From positions 1 through 7,761 of the forward strand of contig SKMY01000252.1 in assembly GCA_007120815.1 (NCBI GenBank): a stretch of DNA of 7,761 bases. The letters run 5' to 3'. This stretch comes from Syntrophomonadaceae bacterium (GTDB taxonomy: Bacteria; Bacillota_D; Dethiobacteria; DTU022; UBA8154). The position numbers and the translations under genes were made by a program. This document shows positions 1 through 5,644 of this stretch, one piece after another; positions within the stretch are counted from its first letter, which is position 1, and every line of letters begins with the position of its first letter. Under the pieces are notes generated by a model. The model saw only the letters and a list, made by a program, of their open reading frames with translations. It was not told the DNA's origin and made no database searches.

Positions 1-145
1 GGGAAGCACGGGGACGGTTCTCTTGCTTCCTTCTTTATATTCGGAAGACAGAATTTCTATACTGAAATGAAAAAACATAGGAACATAAAAAATAAAGCAA
101 ATAGCATAAAGAGAAGGAAGCAAGAGAACCGTCCCCGTGCTTCCC
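1..145. repeat. REP/BIME-like or MITE-like inverted-repeat element
   Basis: Positions 1-34 are the exact reverse complement of 112-145, giving a 34-bp perfect inverted repeat around a 77-bp AT-rich centre. Each arm is itself a hairpin: GGAAGCA at 2-8 pairs with TGCTTCC at 24-30 across a 15-nt loop, and the mirror copy does the same near 115-144. Two inverted hairpin units around a spacer is the layout of bacterial interspersed mosaic elements, which in known cases are spread by Y1-type (RAYT) transposases. A MITE is the alternative. No transposase is present here. The element lies 15 bp past the stop of the deacylase gene, so it could also end or stabilise that transcript, although no long T-run follows. 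The left edge touches the window end, so the true boundary may lie outside. Confidence 0.85.
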
Positions 146-160
146 CCCGAGCATCCTCCA

Positions 161-928
161 CTACTCCTGGGCCTGGGTGCTCTCCACCCCTTCAGTAAAG
201 GCTAAAACACTGTCTCCCAGAGAGCGGGCATTGTATCCGCCCTCCAGGGCAGAAAATATTCGACCACTACAGTGTTCCCGGGCATGTCGACCCAAGATTT
301 GTCCCATGGACCTGTAGTCTTCAGTCATCAGCATACCGCCCCAATCCTTGGCGTGGCGATCGAAACCGGCAGAAACCGCAATAATATCTCCAGGCTGGCC
401 TTCCAGATAATCCTCCAGGTTTTTTACAAACGCAGCATTGTTACGACCGCTTACGTGCCAAAAGGTCACCTGCCGGTCTCCGGCAAATATGTTGGATGTC
501 CCGTCACCGAAATGCAGGTCAAAGTCGATAATCAACGCGTGGTTTATCTGCCCGGTATCCAGCAGCCAGCGCACGGCAACTGCAATATTGTTGAAATAGC
601 AAAACCCCCAGCAGGATTCCGGGCTGGCGTGATGCCCGGGGGGGCGGCACAAGGCAAAAGCAGGCTCTCCTGCCATGGCCAATTCAGCTGCTTTCAGGGT
701 AGCACCGGCCGCCAGCATGGCCATGGGGTAAACGCTTCTATCATGTTTAACGCTTTCCAGGTGATAAGACGTATGGACCCGCAGAATATCTTCCTCGCTG
801 CAGGGCGCTGGAGTGACCATGGTAAACCGGTCTTGAACCAGGTCCAGGGCATGATCCAGCCTGCCAAAGGAGGCGGCGGGATCGGTGGTGTAAGTCTCTA
901 AAAAGCGGTCGTGGAAAACAATTTTCAT
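161..928 (-). CDS. compact histone deacetylase / acetoin-utilisation family Zn deacylase
   Basis: The 255-residue product is a cytosolic metal-dependent deacylase of the arginase/HDAC fold. Visible motifs in order are RPPGHHA (95-101, with the general-base pair H99/H100), FNN (112-114), DFDLHFGDGT (135-144), SAGFD (186-190) and EGGY (229-232). By family knowledge D137, H139 and D190 bind Zn and Y232 is the transition-state tyrosine; all are present, so it should be active. It is shorter than the usual 300-375 residues. Only about 41 residues separate GDGT from SAGFD, roughly half the usual distance, so a loop that shapes the active-site rim is missing. The start at 928 gives MKIVFHD, a typical family N-terminus. 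It is probably last in the cas6-ptb-ptb-buk operon, 85 nt after buk. The substrate could be acyl-lysine, an acylpolyamine or another amide; sequence alone does not decide. Confidence 0.9.
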   Translation of the reverse strand: MKIVFHDRFLETYTTDPAASFGRLDHALDLVQDRFTMVTPAPCSEEDILRVHTSYHLESVKHDRSVYPMAMLAAGATLKAAELAMAGEPAFALCRPPGHHASPESCWGFCYFNNIAVAVRWLLDTGQINHALIIDFDLHFGDGTSNIFAGDRQVTFWHVSGRNNAAFVKNLEDYLEGQPGDIIAVSAGFDRHAKDWGGMLMTEDYRSMGQILGRHAREHCSGRIFSALEGGYNARSLGDSVLAFTEGVESTQAQE

Positions 929-935
929 GGCATGG

Positions 936-960
936 GGTGCTTAAAAGCACCTCACCTCCT
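936..960 (-). promoter_or_regulatory. ribosome binding site separated from its start by a hairpin
   Basis: On the minus strand AGGAGG (955-960, extended to AGGAGGTGA) is the only strong ribosome binding site before the deacylase gene, but it lies 26 nt from the ATG at 928, too far for normal use. The gap contains a perfect palindrome (936-951: GGTGCTT, two bases, AAGCACC). If folded, this 16-nt hairpin would leave an effective spacing of about 10 nt. An ATG at 933 is out of frame and is not preferred. Confidence 0.5.
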
Positions 961-1013
961 TCCTTGATTATGAACGAGCAAAAGAACGAAAGCACCAATA
1001 CCCGGCTTCCCTG

Positions 1014-2150
1014 CTAATAATTTAACAGCGGCTGCCGCCCTGCTAAAGCTTCCAGGGCACCCAAAGCCAGTGCCTGCATTTCATTTTCCGGTGCGATAAA
1101 AACCGGGGCCAGGAAACTAACCCGGTTTTTAATTCGCTGCACCATGGTTTCCGATCGGGTTAGCCCCCCGGTTAACACAACCGCATCAATGCCTTCCTGA
1201 AGCACAGCGGCCATGGCTCCAACAGACTTGGCAATCTGGTAAGCCAAGGCTTCCAGCAGTTTCTCGCTTTCTGCACAGCCTTCCCGTTCTTGTTTCTCTA
1301 TAAGGCGGATATCTTTTGTCCCCAGGTACGCGGAAATCCCACCCCCGCCAACCAGGTCCGAAATAATGGAGGCTTTTACCTCACCCAATCGATGGGCCGG
1401 CAGGCAGGGCTTTTCTCCACCACTACCGGGGCCGGAAACATTTTGGCCGTCCATTAACCCTTCGAGACGGTGAAATATCAACTCCACCAGGCCCAGGGAG
1501 GGCAGATCCCCGGCTCGTTCAGGTGTCATGGGGCCTTCTCCAAGCCCGTGGGTGGCATCTACAACCCGCCCGTAATTGTGAGCACCCACCGTTATTCCGC
1601 CTCCCAGGTGGGCCACAACAAACTTGCTGTCTTCATAAGGTTTCCCCAGCAGGTCTGCCACATGCCTGGCAGCAGCTTTTTGATTTAGAGCATGAAACGC
1701 GCTTCTTCTTTCGATGAGTGGTGTCCCGGAAATCCGGGCCAGGTCGGAAAACTCATCGGTGCTGGGGGGATCGACCACCAGCGCCGGACAGCTTAACTCC
1801 CTGGAAAGCTGAAAGGCCAGTATAGGGCCGATAGAAGAAGGATGGCTGCCAAAACGTTCGGCCTCCAGGTCCTTGCACATCTCCTCTGAAACCTGGTAAA
1901 CACCTGCAGGCATCGGTTTCACAAGCCCGCCGCGACTTACAATCGCATGCCACGAACCGACACGCTCACCCCAGGTATTAATCGTATCCCGCACCCGCTT
2001 TTCGCTTTCCTGCATTAACGCTTCCCGGTTGCTGCGGGCATGAAGCGGGTACTCTTCATTTTCCAGGCACGTTTTCCCCAGAAAACAAGCCAGTTTGATG
2101 CTGGTGGAACCCGGGTTGATCACAAACAGGGGTCTGGCTTTTTCATTCAT
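1014..2150 (-). CDS. buk: butyrate kinase (acetokinase/ASKHA family)
   Basis: The 378-residue product should transfer phosphate between butyryl phosphate and ADP, giving butyrate and ATP, or run in reverse when activating the acid. It begins with the phosphate-binding loop VINPGSTSIK (10-19). It continues with a SRGG segment (72-75), VDPPSTDEF (126-134), ARISGTP (138-144), FHALNQKA (152-159), the second phosphate/adenosine motif VAHLGGGITVGAH (179-191) and EGPMTPERAG (205-214). The C-terminal part has LTGGLTRS and APENEMQALALGALEAL. This order and the ~360-380 residue length are typical of Buk rather than of acetate kinase (~400). A branched-chain acid kinase role is possible. The ATG at 2150 overlaps the stop of the upstream PTB-like gene by 4 nt (ATGA), and AAAGGAG (2161-2167) lies 10 nt before it, which points to translational coupling. 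Confidence 0.93.
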   Translation of the reverse strand: MNEKARPLFVINPGSTSIKLACFLGKTCLENEEYPLHARSNREALMQESEKRVRDTINTWGERVGSWHAIVSRGGLVKPMPAGVYQVSEEMCKDLEAERFGSHPSSIGPILAFQLSRELSCPALVVDPPSTDEFSDLARISGTPLIERRSAFHALNQKAAARHVADLLGKPYEDSKFVVAHLGGGITVGAHNYGRVVDATHGLGEGPMTPERAGDLPSLGLVELIFHRLEGLMDGQNVSGPGSGGEKPCLPAHRLGEVKASIISDLVGGGGISAYLGTKDIRLIEKQEREGCAESEKLLEALAYQIAKSVGAMAAVLQEGIDAVVLTGGLTRSETMVQRIKNRVSFLAPVFIAPENEMQALALGALEALAGRQPLLNY

Positions 2151-2959
2151 GGTTTAAACTCTCCTTTGATGGAAGCAATGGCAACCTCCACCAGCTTATG
2201 ATCCATGGAAATCAGCGATGGGTGAATCACAACAGGCAGGGGCGTCCCCAGCAGGACACCGGCAGCGGGCAGTCGGCCCAGGCCGGATAAAAAGCGTGAA
2301 AGGGCATTGGCCGATTCAACATCGGGACACAGCAGGATATCGACTTCTCCCGGTACGGGGGAGGAAACGCCCTTTCTTCGGGCCGCCACTGCGCAGAGGG
2401 CACTGTCAATATCCAGCGGTCCCTCGACACAAGCAGAAAACTGGCCCCGCTCAGACATTTTGGATAAGGCTGCCGCCTCGATACTGGAAACCATCGCCGG
2501 ATTTACTGTTTCCAGGGCAGAGAGGACAGCAACCTGGGGCGCTTCAACACCCAATGCCCTGGCCAGGTCGATGGTCATCTCTAACAGCATCATTTTATCC
2601 TTGAAAGACGGGTTGTTTTGAACGTAGGTGTCAACGACAAAGAGCAGTTTGCTGCGTATTTTATCTTCAAATAGTGAGACAAAACCCAACTGGTTTCGCT
2701 TCACTCCCCAGGCTTCCAGCAACTCAAATACATGCTTCAAAGGAACATCGCCCTGCATAAAAATATCCCATTCCCCCTGCTCAAATCCCCGCAAGATGTC
2801 TTTTGCCCCGGTAGAAGAAAAATCATTTCCAACAATGACATCATGACCTGCTTTTTTCACATCATCCAGTGCCCTGCCCAATGGAGGAGAGGGATGGGGG
2901 CTGACAAAAATCCTCTTGGGCTTCGCGTGGGATAAAATATCCTCAAATGTATGCATCAT
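2147..2959 (-). CDS. PTA/PTB-family protein, copy B (phosphate butyryltransferase-like, catalytic motifs altered)
   Basis: The 270-residue product belongs to the phosphate acetyl/butyryltransferase family. It has LARALGVEAPQVAVLSALE (132-150), TVNPAMVSSIEAAALSKM (151-168), VEGPLDIDSA (178-187) and a DILLCPDVESAN segment (207-218), all recognisable from genuine PTB. It differs at places where the family is usually fixed. The KG....T motif reads MQGDVPLK (68-75), the VN after the TD motif is VQ (113-114), and the C-terminal SR-x-D motif is replaced by IHPSLIS (245-251), so the phosphate/CoA-contacting Ser-Arg and Asp appear lost. It could be a regulatory or structural partner of copy A, or an enzyme with a changed site. 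The start ATG at 2959 has AGGAGGG (2967-2973) 7 nt upstream; a second ATG follows at once. It lies 4 nt after copy A and overlaps buk by 4 nt. Confidence 0.85.
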   Translation of the reverse strand: MMHTFEDILSHAKPKRIFVSPHPSPPLGRALDDVKKAGHDVIVGNDFSSTGAKDILRGFEQGEWDIFMQGDVPLKHVFELLEAWGVKRNQLGFVSLFEDKIRSKLLFVVDTYVQNNPSFKDKMMLLEMTIDLARALGVEAPQVAVLSALETVNPAMVSSIEAAALSKMSERGQFSACVEGPLDIDSALCAVAARRKGVSSPVPGEVDILLCPDVESANALSRFLSGLGRLPAAGVLLGTPLPVVIHPSLISMDHKLVEVAIASIKGEFKP

Positions 2960-2963
2960 TCGC

Positions 2964-3878
2964 TTACCCTCCTAAAATACCGCCATGCTGCTGCAAGCGA
3001 TGATTAATAACCATCCCCAGGGCCAATTCATCCAGGATATGTTCCGCTGTATCGGACCTGGAAGGGGCAATAATCGGTCCATGGGAAGTGGTAATCACAG
3101 AGGACCGTTTGATCTCTAAGAAAAAATCCAGCTTTACAATAATGTTGCCCGCATCCAGATGAGGAACCAGAATAATATCGGGCATTGTTCCTCCGTCATT
3201 TCCCGGGAAATACCGGGTATTTCCGCCAAATTCAACCCGGCAGGGGATATTTTCTTGGTGGCAATAGTCCCTGATTTTTTCCGCATCCTCTTTTGAGGCC
3301 ATGTTTTCTTCAATTTCACGGCTGGCCGACAGGACCACAGCAGTTAAGGGATCATAACCCAGCAGATTCATTAACGTAACGGCTTTTTGTAAAGCCTCTT
3401 GCTTGATTTGCCAGTCGGGGTCAATATTCACCCCCGTGTCCGTCAACAGGATAAAGCGATTATGGTGAGGCAGTTCCCAAAAAGAGCAAACCGATACGCG
3501 ATGGCCGTTTTCAAGTGCCTTTTCCTGTTTAATGATCGCCCTGTAAATGTGAGAAGTGGATATCTGCCCCTTTACGACCAGATCGACATCGCCGTTAAAA
3601 AACATTTCAATTCCGCAAAGGGCAATATGCTTGGGGGTTTTAATATCAATTATCTCCACTTCATCCAGGTTTAGGGACATGCTGGCCGCCGCTTCTGCAA
3701 TTTTTTCCTTTTTCCCGATCAGTACAGGCTCAACCATTCCCATCTCTCTGGCCGTAAAAACGGCCTGGAGAACTTCCAGGTCTTCAGCAGCCAACACGGC
3801 CAGGCGAAACGTGCGCAACGCCATGGCTTCATTGTGAACCTGTTGAAATTTCAGTAAAGGCTGTTGTGTCTTTCCCAA
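2964..3878 (-). CDS. PTA/PTB-family protein, copy A (phosphate butyryltransferase-like)
   Basis: This 304-residue protein of the phosphate acetyl/butyryltransferase family probably exchanges CoA for phosphate on butyryl-CoA or another short acyl-CoA to feed the butyrate kinase. Visible motifs are VVKGQISTSHIYRAII (101-116, the KG....T motif), LLTDTGVNIDPD (144-155), MPDIILVPHLDAGN (232-245) and PSRSD (272-276), the Ser-Arg-x-Asp signature of the active site. It is divergent elsewhere: the NPxM..T..A motif appears as ENMASKEDA (191-199) and the GPLxxD motif is absent, with VEFGGNTRYF there instead. The start is taken as TTG at 3878, because AGGAGGTGA (3883-3891) sits 7 nt before it. The nearby ATG at 3883 is in another frame, overlaps the ribosome binding site and stops after 10 codons. 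The gene follows cas6 by 19 nt and precedes copy B by 4 nt. Confidence 0.87.
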   Translation of the reverse strand: MGKTQQPLLKFQQVHNEAMALRTFRLAVLAAEDLEVLQAVFTAREMGMVEPVLIGKKEKIAEAAASMSLNLDEVEIIDIKTPKHIALCGIEMFFNGDVDLVVKGQISTSHIYRAIIKQEKALENGHRVSVCSFWELPHHNRFILLTDTGVNIDPDWQIKQEALQKAVTLMNLLGYDPLTAVVLSASREIEENMASKEDAEKIRDYCHQENIPCRVEFGGNTRYFPGNDGGTMPDIILVPHLDAGNIIVKLDFFLEIKRSSVITTSHGPIIAPSRSDTAEHILDELALGMVINHRLQQHGGILGG

Positions 3879-3882
3879 GCCA

Positions 3883-3891
3883 TCACCTCCT
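3883..3891 (-). promoter_or_regulatory. strong ribosome binding site fixing a TTG start for PTB-like copy A
   Basis: The minus strand reads AGGAGGTGA, near-perfect to the 16S anti-SD, with AGGAGG at 3886-3891. The TTG at 3878 lies 7 nt away and opens the long frame. The only closer ATG (3883-3881) is 2 nt from AGGAGG and leads to a 10-codon dead end. TTG is therefore the likely start. Confidence 0.8.
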
Positions 3892-3897
3892 AGATAT

Positions 3898-4854
3898 TTA
3901 CCCGACTTTTACCTGGATCCGCCCCTGTCCGTACATGGCCTGCTCTCCTAAGTGAATCCATTCCCCAAGTTTTAATAAGGGTAAAAAAAGTTGAAAGTCA
4001 CCCATGTAAACCGCTTCTCCCAGAAGGCCAGGAATAATCCTGGCTTTTTGCGTAGACTGCCCGGCGGAGACAAAACGGGTCTGGTCTTTGACCTTCTGGA
4101 TCCGCTTGCTTTGTTCTTTAAATTCATTATAGTTTATGACCATTTCTTGCTGCTGGTGGTAGAAATAGTAGAGGGCTGTGGCCCTTTGAAAAAGAACTTT
4201 CATTATGACGTCAAAGGAGGGCTCTTTTAAGTATTCGTCATCTTCTTTGATTAATAGTGGGGTTAGAAAGCGAATGGATAGTCTTGTAAATTGCTTATAC
4301 CGGCTTGCCCAGTTTTCAATATCCGAACCCTTGATCATCACATGTTTCTCACTGATGTTTTCAGCCGTGGTTTCCAAAAGATCCGCCTGGTAATCTGCAA
4401 AGGGGTTTTCCAAGGTAATTCGGCTGACTTCAAATGAGCCGGATCCCGATTTTAAGCCTTCTTCGGATAACTGCAAAACGGTATCCACGAGATATTTTAA
4501 AAATGAAACACCCCTGCCACAAAGCACCAGGTTGAAGACAACGTTTTCTCCTGGAAAATAATCCGTCTTCTTTTCCAGGGGTGGCTGCCAGATCAAAGGA
4601 ATTGGTAACGAACTGAATCGTCGTAAACTCCATGATGTTTCCGCTCGTTCTTCATAAAGATACGCATAGGTGCAGTCGTTTTTTAAAATACAGTCTGCGC
4701 ATTTCTTTTCAAAATATTTGCACACCTGTTGGCGTAAAATATCCTTAAACTGCTCGTCAAAAAAAAGGGCGCTCTTTAAAGCCGGTAGAACCAGGCCGTC
4801 TTTTCCTGCCTCCAGGTAAAACCGGCAACATAATATTTTAAATTTTTCTAACAA
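3898..4854 (-). CDS. cas6: Cas6-family RAMP protein (pre-crRNA endoribonuclease-like), orphan
   Basis: The product (318 residues from the preferred TTG at 4854) resembles the Firmicute Cas6 group with a cysteine cluster. An N-terminal RAMP-type strand (RFYLEA near residue 11) leads to LVLP. A Cys cluster C45-x6-C52-x2-C55-x5-C61 then runs into YAYLYEE and, further on, LPIPLIWQPP. The C-terminus, GLLGEAVYMGD...FLPLLKLGEWIHLGEQAMYGQGRI (276-313), is the Cas6 C-terminal Gly-rich RNA-binding region. Known relatives cut CRISPR repeat RNA. Oddities: the usual G-S-x-(L/F)-R-G-x-F-G-H-A segment after LP is replaced by KSALFFDEQF, and part of the Gly-rich loop is changed (GEQ instead of GKG). The frame stays open up to a TTG at 4941 with a weak AGG, adding 29 residues unlike Cas6; AAAGAGGTG 6 nt before 4854 favours the shorter form. 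There is no array or other cas gene here. Confidence 0.82.
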   Translation of the reverse strand: MLEKFKILCCRFYLEAGKDGLVLPALKSALFFDEQFKDILRQQVCKYFEKKCADCILKNDCTYAYLYEERAETSWSLRRFSSLPIPLIWQPPLEKKTDYFPGENVVFNLVLCGRGVSFLKYLVDTVLQLSEEGLKSGSGSFEVSRITLENPFADYQADLLETTAENISEKHVMIKGSDIENWASRYKQFTRLSIRFLTPLLIKEDDEYLKEPSFDVIMKVLFQRATALYYFYHQQQEMVINYNEFKEQSKRIQKVKDQTRFVSAGQSTQKARIIPGLLGEAVYMGDFQLFLPLLKLGEWIHLGEQAMYGQGRIQVKVG

Positions 4855-4860
4855 AATTTT

Positions 4861-4869
4861 CACCTCTTT
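4861..4869 (-). promoter_or_regulatory. ribosome binding site supporting the shorter Cas6 start
   Basis: The minus strand reads AAAGAGGTG here; GAGGTG matches the anti-SD and is 6 nt from the in-frame TTG at 4854. The outer TTG at 4941 has only AGG at 3-4 nt. The family fold begins just after the inner TTG (LLEKFKILCCRF), which also favours it. Confidence 0.5.
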
Positions 4870-4981
4870 CGGTTTTTCCTGTAATGGATGATCGTTATCA
4901 ACTGGCACGATTACTGCTAAACCATCACTGCGCACTATCAAAATACCTAATTATCCTGCTGTTCCATATATTGTTCTTTAT

Positions 4982-5010
4982 TTTATAGGAAATTTCCTGC
5001 CAGAGAACAA
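4982..5010 (-). promoter_or_regulatory. possible promoter of the cas6-ptb-buk operon with embedded palindromes
   Basis: On the minus strand TTGTTC (5010-5005), a 17-nt spacer and TATAAA (4987-4982) make a modest sigma-A promoter: the -10 matches 5 of 6 and the -35 only 3 of 6. The spacer contains the perfect 12-bp palindrome AGGAAATTTCCT (4987-4998), and TTGTTCT at 4971-4977 is the inverted partner of AGAACAA at 5004-5010. This nested symmetry could be an operator. Transcription would begin near 4975. Confidence 0.4.
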
Positions 5011-5052
5011 AATTCACCGCCGGGAAAGCTTGAACTTAAGCATGCTAAACTA

Positions 5053-5081
5053 TAGACAGGGAAAAACAGGTATGCTATAAT
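5053..5081 (+). promoter_or_regulatory. sigma-A promoter with extended -10, for the DUF6788-like gene (and perhaps clpB)
   Basis: TAGACA (5053-5058, 5 of 6 to TTGACA), a 17-nt spacer and a perfect TATAAT (5076-5081), preceded by TGC so that it forms TGnTATAAT. This is the best promoter in the window. Transcription should begin near 5088, which rules out the in-frame ATG at 5082 as the protein start. Confidence 0.8.
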
Positions 5082-5085
5082 ATGG

Positions 5086-5109
5086 TCAGCAATAATATAA
5101 TATTGCTGA
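5086..5109 (+). promoter_or_regulatory. dyad at the transcription start: 5' hairpin or operator
   Basis: TCAGCAATA (5086-5094) and TATTGCTGA (5101-5109) are exact reverse complements around the 6-nt loop ATATAA. The dyad begins at about +1 of the promoter just upstream. It could be a 5'-end hairpin that protects the mRNA or a repressor operator over the start site. It is not a terminator because no T-run follows. Confidence 0.65.
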
Positions 5110-5126
5110 AAGATGGTGTAGCTAAC

Positions 5127-5501
5127 ATGGACCGCGCCCAGCAGTACATTACTAAAATTGAACAGCTTTTTGAAAAACGCAATGAATTGGAACGCATACT
5201 TCTCCAGAATCAATCGCTAATCAAAGGTTCGGTTATCAAGCGGTTCAAAAAGTGTGGCCGCAAACAGTGCCGTTGTGAAACCGAAAATAAACCCCACGGG
5301 CCTTATCTTTACCTTTCACGCCGCGTTGAAGGAAAAACCCGTTTAAAGCGAATCGGGTCCGAAGAAGAAAGTTGGGTGATGGAGTGCGCTTCAAATTACC
5401 GTGAATTTCGAAAAGCCAGGGAGCAAATGGTAAAAATTAATTCAGCGATTATGGATTTGCTCAACATGCTGGAAGACGTGAAAAGCGAAAATTACCCCTG
5501 A
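5127..5501 (+). CDS. small DUF6788-like protein with a CxxxxCxC...H cluster
   Basis: This 124-residue protein has no known function. It has an N-terminal helical stretch (about 5-30, rich in Glu/Leu/Arg, possible coiled coil) and a central conserved core from GSVIKRFKKCG (34-44) through CRC (48-50) to PHGPYLYLSRR (56-66) and GKTR. A second helical stretch follows (about 90-118). C43, C48, C50 and H57 could bind a metal. The core resembles DUF6788-type proteins, recalled as small bacterial and archaeal proteins sometimes found near transposases; no transposase is visible here. The start is set at ATG 5127 because the upstream in-frame ATG at 5082 overlaps the promoter -10. The ribosome binding site is poor (AAGATGGTG region). 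It lies 143 nt before clpB on the same strand and may be co-transcribed with it. Confidence 0.7.
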   Translation: MDRAQQYITKIEQLFEKRNELERILLQNQSLIKGSVIKRFKKCGRKQCRCETENKPHGPYLYLSRRVEGKTRLKRIGSEEESWVMECASNYREFRKAREQMVKINSAIMDLLNMLEDVKSENYP

Positions 5502-5644
5502 CACCTGGAACTGGCCGCCAGGATTTAAGTTAGCAAAAGAGCGTAACGACTTAGTCTTTTTATTGAACAAATTACCCTGAGTGGTTTCAACAGAGATTTG
5601 GAAACAAGGAGGTGAAGCCTTGTCTGAGGAACAAGGCGAAACAA
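5502..5644 (+). other. clpB leader region
   Basis: No CIRCE repeat (TTAGCACTC with inverted GAGTGCTAA) or CtsR heptad repeat can be seen, and no -35/-10 pair with good spacing was found, so clpB may depend on the promoter at 5053. The region holds a strong ribosome binding site (5607-5615) that belongs to a short frame rather than directly to clpB. A weak AAAAGA/TCTTTT pairing (5535-5540 / 5555-5560) is too AT-rich to call a terminator. Confidence 0.5.

Noticed and set aside
1..145. CRISPR repeat, given the nearby Cas6-like gene
   Set aside because: Only two copies in inverted orientation with a 77-bp centre; CRISPR repeats are direct and regularly spaced. No array found elsewhere in the window.
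272..901. 209-codon open frame on the plus strand opposite the deacylase gene
   Set aside because: It is antisense to a gene with all HDAC motifs, shows no recognisable domain, and is a typical mirror frame of GC-biased codons.
2218..2604. Plus-strand frames opposite PTB-like copy B
   Set aside because: Low-complexity, Arg/Pro/Gly-rich translations without family features; the minus strand encodes a recognisable PTA/PTB protein.
5036..5080. Partial direct repeats ATGCTA (5042 and 5072) and the 8-bp palindrome AGCATGCT
   Set aside because: Too short to distinguish from chance in an AT-rich promoter region.
5082..5126. Longer N-terminus for the DUF6788-like protein from ATG 5082
   Set aside because: The codon overlaps the -10 box TATAAT and lies before the predicted transcription start; the added residues are not family-like.
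5535..5560. Possible terminator between the DUF6788-like gene and clpB
   Set aside because: The stem is six AT-rich pairs with a 14-nt loop; the GACTTAGTC within it has too small a loop to fold. Not strong enough to call.
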